Assembly (NCBI GenBank): GCA_900556485.1
Contig: USOX01000011.1
Coordinates: 36,224-100,223 of the forward strand
Direction of reading: 5' to 3'
Source of the DNA: an uncultured Dysgonomonas sp.
GTDB lineage: Bacteria > Bacteroidota > Bacteroidia > Bacteroidales > Dysgonomonadaceae
DNA length: 64,000 nt
Below the pieces are notes generated by a model. It saw only the letters and a program-made list of their open reading frames with translations. It was not told where the DNA came from and did not search any database. Shown here in pieces: positions 45,779-55,307 of the stretch. Both the position numbers and the translations under genes were made by a program. Position 1 is the first letter of the stretch. Every line of letters begins with the position of its first letter.

Positions 45779-47385
45779 AATTTTGCTCCCATATCTTTAT
45801 AAAGGTACGTATTTTTATCTACATGATAAATATATTTACCATCCTGAACAGCTTTATTAATATTCCCATCCTGAACATTATATCCCATTATTTCAGACAT
45901 AATATAAGTTGAATTGGAACTATTGATTTTACTCGTTTCTGTATCTATATATTTGGAGAAAATGGAGTCTGTTACAATCGTTTTATTATTTATGGTAACC
46001 AGTGGTATATCAAATAGATGCTGATCCAAAACAAATACACCATGTCCTCCATTTTCTACTAGTTCGGCATGATCGGAAAAATAATAAAGCAAAGAGGAAT
46101 CTTCTTTCTTCATTATTTTGTAAATCTCCCGTAGCAATCTGTCTGTATGATGTATCGAGCGATCGTATTCCAATGTTTTACTTTTATTTCCCTGTAAGCT
46201 TTGGACATCTATTTCATCATAGCGATCGTTATATGGTACATGGCTCCCATTAATATGGATTACAAAAAACTGTTTCTTTTCAGGCTTGTAAGATTTATTG
46301 ATGTATTCTAACAAGTTAAGATCATCTCTCACTATCGCCTTCTCATAGAACGATTCAGTAGAATTTGCTGCAATAAAGCCAATATAGCTATCGCTTTCTC
46401 CGACCTTATCTTGATTAGATATCCATATAGTTTCATAGCCTGCATTGTTTGCCATATCTATTAAATTATAGTTTTCAAAGAATGGCTTTATCTCTAAGGA
46501 TGTCGAAAAACTAAGAGTTATTCTTAATGCATCACGAGTTATTGAGGCTGGGGCAAAGGCTTCGTACTTATCTAATTCAGATGGTCTGATTTGTGCCAGG
46601 CTATCTAAAAAAGGACTGGTCTTTTTATCATAACCATAGAGTGAATAGTGACGACTGGAGGCGCTCTCTCCTATAATAAAAAATATCTTTTGAGGACTTG
46701 GTTTATTCTTGTCAAAAGAAATACCATCAGGCAGTTTCTTCTCTAAATTTTGGAATTTTCTCAATTCCTGCATTTCGTGCTGATAGGCAATAAAAGTTGA
46801 AATGTCTATATATACCAGAGGGAAATTTGCCGCGATCACAGAGTTGATACCTATTACCGGAAAGTTGGCTATAAAGTCTTCATATTTTAAAGCTTTTATT
46901 TTCCAATATGCTATTCCGGGCATTATCGCTATCCAGTATATCAATAATAAAATAAGAGAAGCCTTTCGGGATAATTTGGAGGTTTTCAGTTCCCTTTGCG
47001 ACATCAATATTAGAAATGTACTTGCAAATAATACCCCTAATGCAGGTAATATAGCTTCGGACATAACTCCTATAGCCTCTGATGTATTTGTTTCGAATAT
47101 AGAGGCCATCGTTCCTATCGATACCTGATTGGAATAAACGAAGGCAAAATAAGCATCGAACGAGACAAAAAGAGAAAGGATGATTGATAACCAAAGCGAA
47201 TATTTAGTCTTTGCCAGAATATTCAGTATGAGTATGAATGATAAGGCATTGATTAAAGCCGGTTTACTTACAATATATAATGCCAAAACAGAAATAGTAC
47301 AGAAGTAAGAAAGGCAAAGTATCGTGAATTTATACTTATAAACGAACTTACCAAACCATTTGATATAATCTGTTATTTTTGACAT
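45772..47385 (-). CDS. Phosphoethanolamine transferase-like sulfatase-fold protein
   Basis: A 537-residue inner-membrane protein with five N-terminal TM helices (about 10-165) and a periplasmic sulfatase-fold domain. The domain contains the FFIIGESASSRHYSLYGY metal site, an ASITRDALRITLS segment that should carry the Thr nucleophile, HINGSHVPYNDRY and YFSDHAELVENGGHG. EptA/CptA-type enzymes decorate lipid A or glycans with phosphoethanolamine. Neighbours suggest a surface glycan or LPS target. Confidence 0.88.
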   Translation of the reverse strand: MSKITDYIKWFGKFVYKYKFTILCLSYFCTISVLALYIVSKPALINALSFILILNILAKTKYSLWLSIILSLFVSFDAYFAFVYSNQVSIGTMASIFETNTSEAIGVMSEAILPALGVLFASTFLILMSQRELKTSKLSRKASLILLLIYWIAIMPGIAYWKIKALKYEDFIANFPVIGINSVIAANFPLVYIDISTFIAYQHEMQELRKFQNLEKKLPDGISFDKNKPSPQKIFFIIGESASSRHYSLYGYDKKTSPFLDSLAQIRPSELDKYEAFAPASITRDALRITLSFSTSLEIKPFFENYNLIDMANNAGYETIWISNQDKVGESDSYIGFIAANSTESFYEKAIVRDDLNLLEYINKSYKPEKKQFFVIHINGSHVPYNDRYDEIDVQSLQGNKSKTLEYDRSIHHTDRLLREIYKIMKKEDSSLLYYFSDHAELVENGGHGVFVLDQHLFDIPLVTINNKTIVTDSIFSKYIDTETSKINSSNSTYIMSEIMGYNVQDGNINKAVQDGKYIYHVDKNTYLYKDMGAKLW

Positions 47386-47419
47386 TCTATTGCTTAAAAG
47401 ATTGTGTTGAAATAAGATA

Positions 47420-47427
47420 CAAAGATA
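47420..47427 (-). promoter_or_regulatory. -7 box upstream of second glycan locus
   Basis: Minus strand TATCTTTG (47427-47420) is a perfect -7 box 35 bases before the phosphoethanolamine transferase-like start codon. No clear -33 box was found. Confidence 0.5.
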
Positions 47428-47448
47428 GTACTAATATGCTAATTATTT

Positions 47449-47504
47449 AATATGCCAATGTGCCAATTGAAACAAATTAAGATTCATTGGCACACTGGCA
47501 TATT
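47449..47504 (-). terminator. Long hairpin after trpA
   Basis: AATATGCCAATGTGCCAAT (47449-47467) and ATTGGCACACTGGCATATT (47486-47504) form a 19-bp stem with one mismatch. It lies just after the trpA stop and before the -7 box of the next transcript. Confidence 0.72.
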
Positions 47505-47514
47505 TGTATATTGT

Positions 47515-48288
47515 TTAATTGCTAAGACTTACCTTTAACGCTTGTACAGCATCTTTTATATTCTTATTCTCTTTTAACAGGCTAATAAATTTACTGCCAA
47601 TGATAGCTCCACTTGCATTTGCCTGAGCAGCTTCCAGAGTAGCTTTGTTCGATATGCCGAATCCGATTAAGCGTGGATTACGAAGATTCATCGCATTAAT
47701 TTTGCGGAAATAAGCTTGTTTGCTATCATCAAAGCTCTTTTGTGCACCTGTAGTTGCAGCAGAAGATACCATATAGATAAAACTGTCCGTATGTTCATCA
47801 ATCAACCGAATACGTTCGTCCGAGGTTTCGGGAGTAATTAGCATGACTACTTTAATATTATATTTGTCTGCAACAGGCTTAAAGTCATTGATATAATCAT
47901 TGAATGGTAAGTCCGGAATAATAGCCCCATCTATGCCGATTTCTTTGCATTTTTTACAAAAGTTCTCAAATCCATATTGCATGATCGGATTTAGGTAACC
48001 CATCATAATCAATGGAATATTTACATCTTTACGAATGTCTTTCAACTGGTCGAAAAGAATTTTAAGAGTCATCCCATTGTTCAATGCCATTGTTCCGCTT
48101 TCTTGAATAGTAGGGCCGTCAGCCATAGGATCGGAGAACGGAATCCCTATTTCAATCAGCTCTATTCCATTTGCTTCCAACTCACGAATAATATCACATG
48201 TGTCATTCAGATGGGGATATCCTGCTGTAAAATATATAGAAAGTATATCCTTTTGTTTCTTCTCAAACAATTGTTTTATTCTATTCAT
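47515..48288 (-). CDS. trpA: Tryptophan synthase alpha chain
   Basis: The 257-residue TIM-barrel enzyme cleaves indole-3-glycerol phosphate. The catalytic Glu is in [16 protein letters not shown], and the Asp is in [12 protein letters not shown]. The phosphate-binding GFGISN and GAIIGSKF are present. It overlaps trpF by 8 bases and lies on the opposite strand to the main trp operon. Confidence 0.97.
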   Translation of the reverse strand: MNRIKQLFEKKQKDILSIYFTAGYPHLNDTCDIIRELEANGIELIEIGIPFSDPMADGPTIQESGTMALNNGMTLKILFDQLKDIRKDVNIPLIMMGYLNPIMQYGFENFCKKCKEIGIDGAIIPDLPFNDYINDFKPVADKYNIKVVMLITPETSDERIRLIDEHTDSFIYMVSSAATTGAQKSFDDSKQAYFRKINAMNLRNPRLIGFGISNKATLEAAQANASGAIIGSKFISLLKENKNIKDAVQALKVSLSN

Positions 48289-48904
48289 CTCTTAAGTCTT
48301 TTATAAATTGCTTTAGTTGTTCAATATTTTTAAAACCGGGCTTTGTCTCAAATTTACTGTTGAGGTCTATTCCACAGAACTTTGGGTGTTGTATCAATTT
48401 TATGTTTTCAACATCTTCCGGGCCAATTCCTCCGCTTAACAGAAAAGGAGTATTTCCTTTATATGCTTCCAGTATACTCCAGTCAAATTTTTGTCCTGAA
48501 CCTCCATATAGAGGGGTCTTTGTGTCGAAAAGGAAATAAGAAACTTTCCCTTCATACTCTTTTGTCTTTTCAAAGTCCGATATTTCAGAAATGCTAAAAG
48601 CTTTGATGACAGGGATAGTATCGTTCAACTCTTCTGAAAATTCAGGCGATTCATCACCATGCAATTGTATCAGGTCAAGGTATACCCTGTTTGTTATTTC
48701 CATGATCTCATCCATCTCTGCATTGACAAATACACCAACTCTTTCTATTGCCGGATGTATATTGTTCTTTATATCATTCCATGTCAGATTATCAGCATAA
48801 CGGGACGATTCAGGATAGAATATCATACCCATAAAGCTAATCGGTAACTGATTTAAATCTTTGATATTATCAGGATCTGTCATCCCGCATACTTTGATTA
48901 TCAT
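48281..48904 (-). CDS. trpF: Phosphoribosylanthranilate isomerase
   Basis: The 207-residue TIM-barrel enzyme starts [13 protein letters not shown] with the general-base Cys. [18 protein letters not shown] and the phosphate site [10 protein letters not shown] / GIDLNSKFE follow. It lies 15 bases after the DPP-IV gene and is coupled to trpA, so trpF-trpA may depend on the peptidase promoter. Confidence 0.96.
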   Translation of the reverse strand: MIIKVCGMTDPDNIKDLNQLPISFMGMIFYPESSRYADNLTWNDIKNNIHPAIERVGVFVNAEMDEIMEITNRVYLDLIQLHGDESPEFSEELNDTIPVIKAFSISEISDFEKTKEYEGKVSYFLFDTKTPLYGGSGQKFDWSILEAYKGNTPFLLSGGIGPEDVENIKLIQHPKFCGIDLNSKFETKPGFKNIEQLKQFIKDLRDE

Positions 48905-48919
48905 AACAAAAAGAAATAA

Positions 48920-51070
48920 TTACATGTTTGTTTTTAAGTGTTTGATTACTTTTTCATACAAATATGTCCGGGTCGCAGATCCGGGTATAGAATGATTTTT
49001 ATCTGTAAATACAAACATATCGAATTGTTTGTTTGCCTTTACCAATGCAGCTGCATAGTCCATTGTATTTTGGAAGTGTACGTTATCATCAGCCGAACCA
49101 TGTATCAATAAAAGATTCCCTTCTAATTTATTTGCTAAATCGATAGGTGATCCGGCACTGTATCCGCTTGCATTTTGTTGAGGCGTACGCATAAACCTTT
49201 CAGCATAAACAGCATCGTAAAACTTCCAGTCGGTAACAGGCGCTATTGCTACTCCTGCTTTGAATGTGCCATTCCCACGGCTCATACTCATCAACACATT
49301 GTAGCCACCAAAACTCCAACCCCAGATGGCCATTTTACTGGCGTCGATATACGGTAGGGTAGCAAATTGTTTTGCTGCAGCTATCTGATCGTCCGATTCG
49401 TATATTCCAAGATTCATATATGTACATTTGCGGAAATCTTCGCCCCTGGCTCCTGTGCCCCTTCCATCTACACATGCAACGATAAAGCCTTGTGTAGTGA
49501 GATAGTCGGTCCAGTCCATAGCATAGCTATCTCTTACCTGTTGCGAGTTCGGTCCGCTATATTGTACCATTACCAAAGGATATTTACGAGATGCATTAAA
49601 ATCTGCCGGTTTCAGAATGTATGCGTTCAGGTCTCTGCCATCAGCTGATTTTACAGTGATAAATTCTTTTGAGGGTAAGGTCAGCGAAGCTAACGTATTT
49701 TTCAAAGCAGCATTATCTTGTAATACACGTAATTCTTTGCCTGTGGCATCATGTACAGAAGTTAGCCTTGGTGTAGAAACATTTGTAAAGCTGTTGATAA
49801 AATATTTACCGTTTTTGCTGAATGTAGCAGTATTCGTTCCTGATTTTGCTGATAGTTTGCTTTTAGTCCCTTTTACCATATCTACTTTATAAATCTCTCT
49901 GCGGAGAGGACTTTCTTCTGCAGCCTGATAAAATACGGTTTTTGATGTAGGGTCTATAGCTAGGAGTTGAGTTACATCATAGTTTCCGGATGTAAGCTGT
50001 TTAAGCAATGTTCCGGTATTTTCGTACAGATAAATATGAGAATATCCGCTTTTTTCGCTGATATATGTAAATTGATTACCAAAGAATTTGATTGAGTTTA
50101 ATAGCTCAGAATCAATATATCTTTGATTTTCTTCGTGTAATATAGAGCGGCTTACAGCAGAGCGTGCATTAGCAACATACATATTGAATTTGTTCTGGTC
50201 TCTGTTTAGTGTCATTATTGCCAAATCATCACCAGTAGGAAGGAATTCTATACGAGGTATGTATTCTGTTTCCGGAATATTCATCTTACGTGTTGTTTTT
50301 GCATCTATATCAAAAACATTACAAGTCACTTTCGAATTTTGTTCTCCAGCTTTTGGATACTTGAAAGTATGGAATACCGGATACAATTCGTTGTACATCT
50401 GCATCGGATATTCAGGAACGTTCGTTTCATCGAAACGGACAAAAGCCAAAAGTCTGCTGTCGGCAGAAAAATCCATAATGCAGGTAGTCCCAAATTCTTC
50501 TTCGTATACCCAGTCAGTTCCGCCATTGATTATTTTCCCAAGTTCTCCATCTTTGGTAACCTGAGATTCGGTATCATAATCGAATTTTGCCAGCCAAATG
50601 TTGTTATTCACCATAAAGGCTAACATTCTTCCGTCTCTGGAGAATACAGGTATAGACTGTTTCTCTTTGTTCTCAGTTAGTTTACGGACAAGATTACGAC
50701 GAACATCATAATAGAAGTGGTTTGCTTTGAATGAACGACGATATATTTGCTCTGATTCGTTATATAGAATCACACGTTTTTCGTCCGGGCTGATGAGGAA
50801 TCCCTGAAAAGAATCGAAAGTACATTCGCGTGCTTTATCTACATTGAATAAGGTATCAGTAGGCTGACCTGTTTTGTAAGAATACTTAATAATCATTTTA
50901 TTATTCTTATCAGCCTGATAATAAGATTCTCCATCTGCTGAAGATGTAACAGCTTGTACTCCTCGTGCACTATATTTACCGGAAGTTATATCTCTCAATG
51001 TTAAACTCTGCGCGTTTGCAGTTGATGATAGTAGTGTTGCTGTAAGCAACAATCCTAAAATTCGCTTCAT
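48920..51070 (-). CDS. Dipeptidyl peptidase IV-like S9 serine peptidase
   Basis: The 716-residue periplasmic enzyme has a signal peptide (about 1-20), an N-terminal eight-bladed beta-propeller (about 30-460) and a C-terminal alpha/beta-hydrolase domain. The nucleophile is in GWSFGGYN; the Asp lies in HGSADDNVHF and the His in DKNHSIPG. The DWVYEEE motif typical of DPP-IV binds the peptide N-terminus. It releases X-Pro dipeptides. A possible minus-strand -7 box TATATTTG lies at 51104-51097. Confidence 0.93.
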   Translation of the reverse strand: MKRILGLLLTATLLSSTANAQSLTLRDITSGKYSARGVQAVTSSADGESYYQADKNNKMIIKYSYKTGQPTDTLFNVDKARECTFDSFQGFLISPDEKRVILYNESEQIYRRSFKANHFYYDVRRNLVRKLTENKEKQSIPVFSRDGRMLAFMVNNNIWLAKFDYDTESQVTKDGELGKIINGGTDWVYEEEFGTTCIMDFSADSRLLAFVRFDETNVPEYPMQMYNELYPVFHTFKYPKAGEQNSKVTCNVFDIDAKTTRKMNIPETEYIPRIEFLPTGDDLAIMTLNRDQNKFNMYVANARSAVSRSILHEENQRYIDSELLNSIKFFGNQFTYISEKSGYSHIYLYENTGTLLKQLTSGNYDVTQLLAIDPTSKTVFYQAAEESPLRREIYKVDMVKGTKSKLSAKSGTNTATFSKNGKYFINSFTNVSTPRLTSVHDATGKELRVLQDNAALKNTLASLTLPSKEFITVKSADGRDLNAYILKPADFNASRKYPLVMVQYSGPNSQQVRDSYAMDWTDYLTTQGFIVACVDGRGTGARGEDFRKCTYMNLGIYESDDQIAAAKQFATLPYIDASKMAIWGWSFGGYNVLMSMSRGNGTFKAGVAIAPVTDWKFYDAVYAERFMRTPQQNASGYSAGSPIDLANKLEGNLLLIHGSADDNVHFQNTMDYAAALVKANKQFDMFVFTDKNHSIPGSATRTYLYEKVIKHLKTNM

Positions 51071-51226
51071 GTCTTCTATGTTTTATTTTTTTGACACAAA
51101 TATACCGAATAAAAATGATTTATAGTGATTGACTATGAATATCGTATTTTTTGAACTATTACTTAGAATCTTTTTTTACTATCTTTAGCCTCCGTACATA
51201 AAAACTACAGACTAAAACACACTAAC

Positions 51227-51979
51227 ATGGCTATCAAAGACATTTACACACATGGGGAAACACCTCAAATGATTAGTGCTTTCGAAAAGGCACAAGAAAC
51301 ATTCAAATATTTTTGGAGGGAACTATCGTGGGAATATCGTCGTATTGTTCCGGCACTTGACGTTGCTTATGTCAAAGTAATCTTTACTCAGGAAGTAGAA
51401 GGAGATGACCATCCTGTTGTTGAGCATATGTGGATTAACGATATCGGATTCGATGGTGAAGTAATTACAGGTACACTTATCAATGACCCTTATCAATTGA
51501 CTAATGTGAAAAATGGAGATGTGGTAGAAGTGCCTTTATCACAGATTAGCGATTGGTTATTTGCTATCCGTGGGAAGACTTATGGAGGGTTTACTATACA
51601 TGTCCTTAGATCTGGCATGAGTGATAAAGAGCGAAGTGAACATGATAATGCATGGGGATTGGATTTTGGGGATTATAATGATATTCTTCTAGTGTATGAA
51701 CAGAAGGAACATCCCGAAAATCTTGTAGAACATCCGATGAGTAAAAATATGAAAGAAAGTTTAGTTAATTATATTGCTCAAAGTCCGGATATACTTACAG
51801 CAAAAGATGAAAAGGGATTAACTTTCCTCCATAAAGAGGTTATTGCAGGTAATCTTTCTATTGTTGAAACACTATTGGAGCACAGGGCTAACAAAGAAGA
51901 TATGACAAATAATGGGAAAACATCATTAGATATTGCTAATCAGCTAGGTTGGGAACATCTTTTTTCTGTGCTTAAATAG
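51227..51979 (+). CDS. DUF2314 domain protein with ankyrin repeats
   Basis: The 250-residue soluble protein has a DUF2314 domain (about 15-150, with VEHMWINDIGFDGEVITGTLIN split around the conserved W) and two C-terminal ankyrin-like repeats (about 185-248; GLTFLHKEVIAGNLSIVETLLEHRA in part). It is transcribed divergently from the peptidase gene. Cellular role is unknown; it could be an immunity or adaptor protein. Confidence 0.82.
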   Translation: MAIKDIYTHGETPQMISAFEKAQETFKYFWRELSWEYRRIVPALDVAYVKVIFTQEVEGDDHPVVEHMWINDIGFDGEVITGTLINDPYQLTNVKNGDVVEVPLSQISDWLFAIRGKTYGGFTIHVLRSGMSDKERSEHDNAWGLDFGDYNDILLVYEQKEHPENLVEHPMSKNMKESLVNYIAQSPDILTAKDEKGLTFLHKEVIAGNLSIVETLLEHRANKEDMTNNGKTSLDIANQLGWEHLFSVLK

Positions 51980-52040
51980 ACATTTCTTTTGTCTGGAAGA
52001 TTTTAAAATGAGAACGAAATATAAAATTTATCGTTCAATA

Positions 52041-52070
52041 TTTGTTCTTTTCATTTTTTTTATATCTTTG
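52041..52070 (+). promoter_or_regulatory. Promoter of the trp operon
   Basis: -33 box TTTG (52041-52044), 18-bp spacer and -7 box TATCTTTG (52063-52070) lie just before the leader peptide. Confidence 0.85.
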
Positions 52071-52092
52071 CAAAAACAAAAAGATAAGAAGT

Positions 52093-52152
52093 ATGAATTT
52101 TCTATTAACAAATACATTTTGGTGGTGGCGCTCTCAACTCAAAAAGTCGTGA
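52093..52152 (+). CDS. trpL: trp operon leader peptide
   Basis: A 19-residue frame, MNFLLTNTFWWWRSQLKKS, has three consecutive Trp codons at 52120-52128. It lies between the promoter and an intrinsic terminator, as in classical tryptophan attenuation. Stalling at the Trp codons leaves the stop-codon region free to form the antiterminator. Confidence 0.93.
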   Translation: MNFLLTNTFWWWRSQLKKS

Positions 52153-52232
52153 GCCAAATTGGTGTGTATTTATAAGTAGAAATTTATATTAAAAATACAG
52201 AAGCCTATCGTACTCACGATAGGCTTTTTTTA
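52147..52232 (+). promoter_or_regulatory. trp attenuator (antiterminator/terminator)
   Basis: The terminator pairs AAGCCTATCGT (52202-52212) with ACGATAGGCTT (52217-52227), followed by a T run. TCGTGAG at 52147-52153, which contains the leader stop codon, can pair instead with CTCACGA (52214-52220), which covers the terminator loop and part of its 3' arm. A ribosome at the stop codon would mask this pairing and favour termination; one stalled on Trp codons would permit it. Confidence 0.85.
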
Positions 52233-52262
52233 TGATTGAATAATAATAAAACTAAATATAAA

Positions 52263-53444
52263 ATGGAAAAATTTACTGTTGATTCAAATGGCTTTTATGG
52301 AGAATTTGGTGGAGCATACATTCCGGAGATTCTTTACGATAATGTAGAAACTCTTAAAAACAATTATCTGAAAGTTATAGATGATCCTTCTTTTCAGAAA
52401 GAATATAATCAATTGCTAAGGGATTATGTAGGACGTCCTTCACCACTTTATCTAACCAGAAGGCTATCCGAAAAATATGGCTGTAAAATATATTTGAAGC
52501 GAGAAGATTTGAATCATACGGGTTCGCATAAAATCAATAATACAATTGGTCAGATATTGATAGCTCAACGTATGGGCAAAACGCGTATAATAGCCGAAAC
52601 TGGTGCCGGTCAACATGGAGTAGCAACAGCTACTGTCTGCGCGCTGATGAATATGGAGTGCGTTGTTTATATGGGGGCTACGGATGTTGAACGTCAGAAA
52701 CTAAATGTTCAGAAGATGGAGATGCTAGGTGCAACTGTAATTCCTGTAACAAGTGGTAATATGACACTCAAAGATGCCACCAATGAAGCCATTCGCGACT
52801 GGTGTAGTAACCCTTCCAACACTTATTATATCATTGGTTCAACAATAGGACCTCATCCTTACCCTGATATGGTAGCACGATTGCAATCTGTTATCAGTGA
52901 AGAAATCAGAAAACAGCTATTAGAGCATGAAGGAAAGGAGACTCCTGATTATGTAATGGCTTGTGTTGGCGGTGGTAGTAATGCAGCAGGAACAATTTAC
53001 CATTTTATAGATGAACCTGATGTAAGAATAGTGTTGGCTGAGGCTGCAGGAAAAGGTATCGACTCAGGAGAATCTGCTGCTACTATCCATCTTGGAAGGT
53101 TAGGTATAATTCATGGATGTAAAACATTGATTATGCAATCGGAAGACGGGCAAATAGAAGAGCCATATTCTATATCAGCAGGATTGGATTATCCTGGTAT
53201 TGGCCCTATACATGCTCATTTGGCAAGCATTGGGAGATCAAGCGTTTTGGCTATAACAGATGATGAGGCAATGAAAGCAGCTTTTGAATTGACAAAGTTA
53301 GAAGGAATCATCCCTGCTATAGAATCGGCTCATGCATTAGGTGCATTGGATAAAATGACATTCAAGAAAGATGATGTGGTGGTTCTTTGCCTTTCGGGTA
53401 GAGGTGATAAGGATATGGAAACGTATATAGCAGCTTTTAGCTGA
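52263..53444 (+). CDS. trpB: Tryptophan synthase beta chain
   Basis: The 393-residue PLP enzyme joins indole and serine, partnering TrpA. The Schiff-base lysine is in HTGSHKINN (Lys90), with AETGAGQHGVATA and the phosphate-binding CVGGGSNAAG. I chose ATG 52263 rather than an in-frame start at 52236, because MEKFTVDSNGFYGEFGG is the family's usual N-terminus. The last two codons and stop overlap the left repeat of the four-helix-bundle cassette. Confidence 0.97.
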   Translation: MEKFTVDSNGFYGEFGGAYIPEILYDNVETLKNNYLKVIDDPSFQKEYNQLLRDYVGRPSPLYLTRRLSEKYGCKIYLKREDLNHTGSHKINNTIGQILIAQRMGKTRIIAETGAGQHGVATATVCALMNMECVVYMGATDVERQKLNVQKMEMLGATVIPVTSGNMTLKDATNEAIRDWCSNPSNTYYIIGSTIGPHPYPDMVARLQSVISEEIRKQLLEHEGKETPDYVMACVGGGSNAAGTIYHFIDEPDVRIVLAEAAGKGIDSGESAATIHLGRLGIIHGCKTLIMQSEDGQIEEPYSISAGLDYPGIGPIHAHLASIGRSSVLAITDDEAMKAAFELTKLEGIIPAIESAHALGALDKMTFKKDDVVVLCLSGRGDKDMETYIAAFS

Positions 53445-53873
53445 TAGCCATTAGCTATTAGCTTTAAAATGAAAATATAATGAAAAATTATAGACAATTG
53501 ATAGTTTGGCAGAAAGGAGTTGAGTTGGTGAAACAAGCTTATTTATTAACGAAGCAATTACCCCAAGAGGAAAAGTTTGGTATAATTAGTCAAATTAATA
53601 GAGCTTCAGTATCGATCCCTGCTAATATAGCAGAGGGTAGTAGTCGGGATAGTGATAAAGATTATTGCCGTTTTCTACAAATTGCTTTAGGTTCGGCATT
53701 TGAACTACAGACATATAGTATTTTGATAAGGAATCTGGAGTGGAAAACTTCTAGTATCAATGATTTCGATTTTTTATTAGAAGAAATCATAAAAATGTTA
53801 CATAGTTTTATTAAACAGACAAAGAGTTATTAATTTAAAAAAGCTAACGGCTAAAAGCTAATAGCTATCAGCT
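53439..53873 (+). mobile_element. Palindrome-flanked four-helix-bundle cassette
   Basis: The left end (53439-53465; AGCTGATAGCCATTAGCTAT and TAGCTTT) and the right end (53853-53873; AAAAGCTAATAGC then TATCAGCT) are inverted copies of each other, differing by a 6-base indel. They enclose a single small gene of the S23/four-helix-bundle family. The cassette interrupts the spacing between trpB and trpE. Similar palindromes without the gene occur at 58107-58163 and 36782-36815. This may be a small mobile or amplified unit; no transposase is encoded. Confidence 0.5.
53480..53833 (+). CDS. Four helix bundle protein (23S rRNA IVP / S23 family)
   Basis: The 117-residue protein begins KNYRQLIVWQKGVELVKQAY, with FGIISQINRASVSIPANIAEG and SAFELQTY, the hallmarks of the S23/IVP family. 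Such proteins are encoded in intervening sequences of 23S rRNA and as isolated genes in Bacteroidota; related Avd proteins act in diversity-generating retroelements. Nothing in the family connects it with tryptophan synthesis, and the flanking inverted repeats suggest insertion. Confidence 0.9.
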   Translation: MKNYRQLIVWQKGVELVKQAYLLTKQLPQEEKFGIISQINRASVSIPANIAEGSSRDSDKDYCRFLQIALGSAFELQTYSILIRNLEWKTSSINDFDFLLEEIIKMLHSFIKQTKSY

Positions 53874-53880
53874 TATAATT

Positions 53881-55287
53881 ATGAAATATAAACTTAACGT
53901 TAAAACTAAAAATCTGCTCGCCGACTTACAAACACCGGTTGGCCTTTATCTCAAGGTGAGGGATATTTATCCCGAATCGGCATTGTTGGAAAGTTCAGAT
54001 TATCATGGAGGAGAGAATAGTTATTCTTTTATAGGAATTAGTCCTATCGCACGGTTCAAGGTTGATAATGATGAAATAACTTATACATATCCGGATAATA
54101 GTATTAAACAGGAAACTTTATCAGAAAGCCAAAAATTGACGGATAAATTTCATGACTTTATTGGACAATTTGATGTGCAAGGAGAGAATAAAACCAATAT
54201 AAATGGTTTTTTCGGTTACACATCGTATGACGCTATTCGTTATTTCGAATCTGTAGATCCTGTAAATGTAAAATTAAAGAATTCTGATATTCCTGAATTT
54301 TATTATATACTTTATCGTTTTATATTAGTGATCAATCACTTAAAGAACGAGTTGACAATAGTGGAGAATATTGTTGATGGAACATCAGAGAGAATGCCTG
54401 AGCTGGAAGCAATCATTTCTAATAATAATATTGCATCTTATAATTTTGAAACTTTAGGTAGTGAACAATCTATGATTACGGATGAAGAGCATGAGACTAT
54501 GATAAATAGAGGAATTGCTCACTGTAAACGTGGCGATGTATTTCAAATAGTTCTTTCACGCTGTTTTACACAAAAATTCACAGGCGACGACTTTAAGGTA
54601 TATCGTTCTCTTCGCTCTATTAATCCTTCTCCTTACCTTTTCTATTTCGATTATGGCTCATACCGCATATTTGGCTCATCTCCGGAGACTCATTGTAAAA
54701 TTACAAAAGGGAAGGCTTATATTGATCCTATAGCAGGCACCTACTTCCGTACGGGTGATGACGAAAAAGACCGTATTCTTTCCGAGAACTTATTGAAAGA
54801 TGAGAAAGAAAATGCAGAACATGTAATGCTTGTTGACTTAGCCCGTAATGATCTTAGTCGGAACTGTCATGATGTAAAAGTAGAGTTTTATAAAAATGTA
54901 CAGTTTTACTCTCATGTTATTCATTTGGTTTCGCGTGTTAGTGGTATTGTGGATAAGGATAAAAATAACATATCGGTTTTTGCGGATACATTCCCAGCCG
55001 GAACTCTGTCTGGTGCTCCAAAAGTGAGGGCTATGCAATTGATAAGAGATATTGAAAAGCAAATGCGAGGAGTGTATGGTGGTTGCATTGGGTATATTGG
55101 TTTTAATGGCGATTTGAATCAGGCTATTACTATTCGTACTTTTCTCAGTCGCAACAATGTTCTTTATTATCAGGCCGGTGGAGGTATTGTTTCAAAGTCG
55201 AACCCTAAGACGGAGGTCATGGAGGTGAAGAATAAATTGGGAGCATTGACAAAAGCTGTAGGTGCGGCGGTAGAATTAAAGAATTAA
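53881..55287 (+). CDS. trpE: Anthranilate synthase component I
   Basis: The 468-residue chorismate-utilising enzyme has the C-terminal core motifs: RGDVFQIVLSRCF, GSSPETHCKI, DPIAGTYFRTG, ENAEHVMLVDLARNDL and AGTLSGAPKVRAMQ. The N-terminal ESSDYHGGENSYSFIG region holds the LLESS-type Trp feedback site, so allosteric inhibition is expected. trpG follows after 20 bases. Confidence 0.96.
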   Translation: MKYKLNVKTKNLLADLQTPVGLYLKVRDIYPESALLESSDYHGGENSYSFIGISPIARFKVDNDEITYTYPDNSIKQETLSESQKLTDKFHDFIGQFDVQGENKTNINGFFGYTSYDAIRYFESVDPVNVKLKNSDIPEFYYILYRFILVINHLKNELTIVENIVDGTSERMPELEAIISNNNIASYNFETLGSEQSMITDEEHETMINRGIAHCKRGDVFQIVLSRCFTQKFTGDDFKVYRSLRSINPSPYLFYFDYGSYRIFGSSPETHCKITKGKAYIDPIAGTYFRTGDDEKDRILSENLLKDEKENAEHVMLVDLARNDLSRNCHDVKVEFYKNVQFYSHVIHLVSRVSGIVDKDKNNISVFADTFPAGTLSGAPKVRAMQLIRDIEKQMRGVYGGCIGYIGFNGDLNQAITIRTFLSRNNVLYYQAGGGIVSKSNPKTEVMEVKNKLGALTKAVGAAVELKN

Positions 55288-55307
55288 ATGGCTAAAAGCT
55301 TAAAAGT

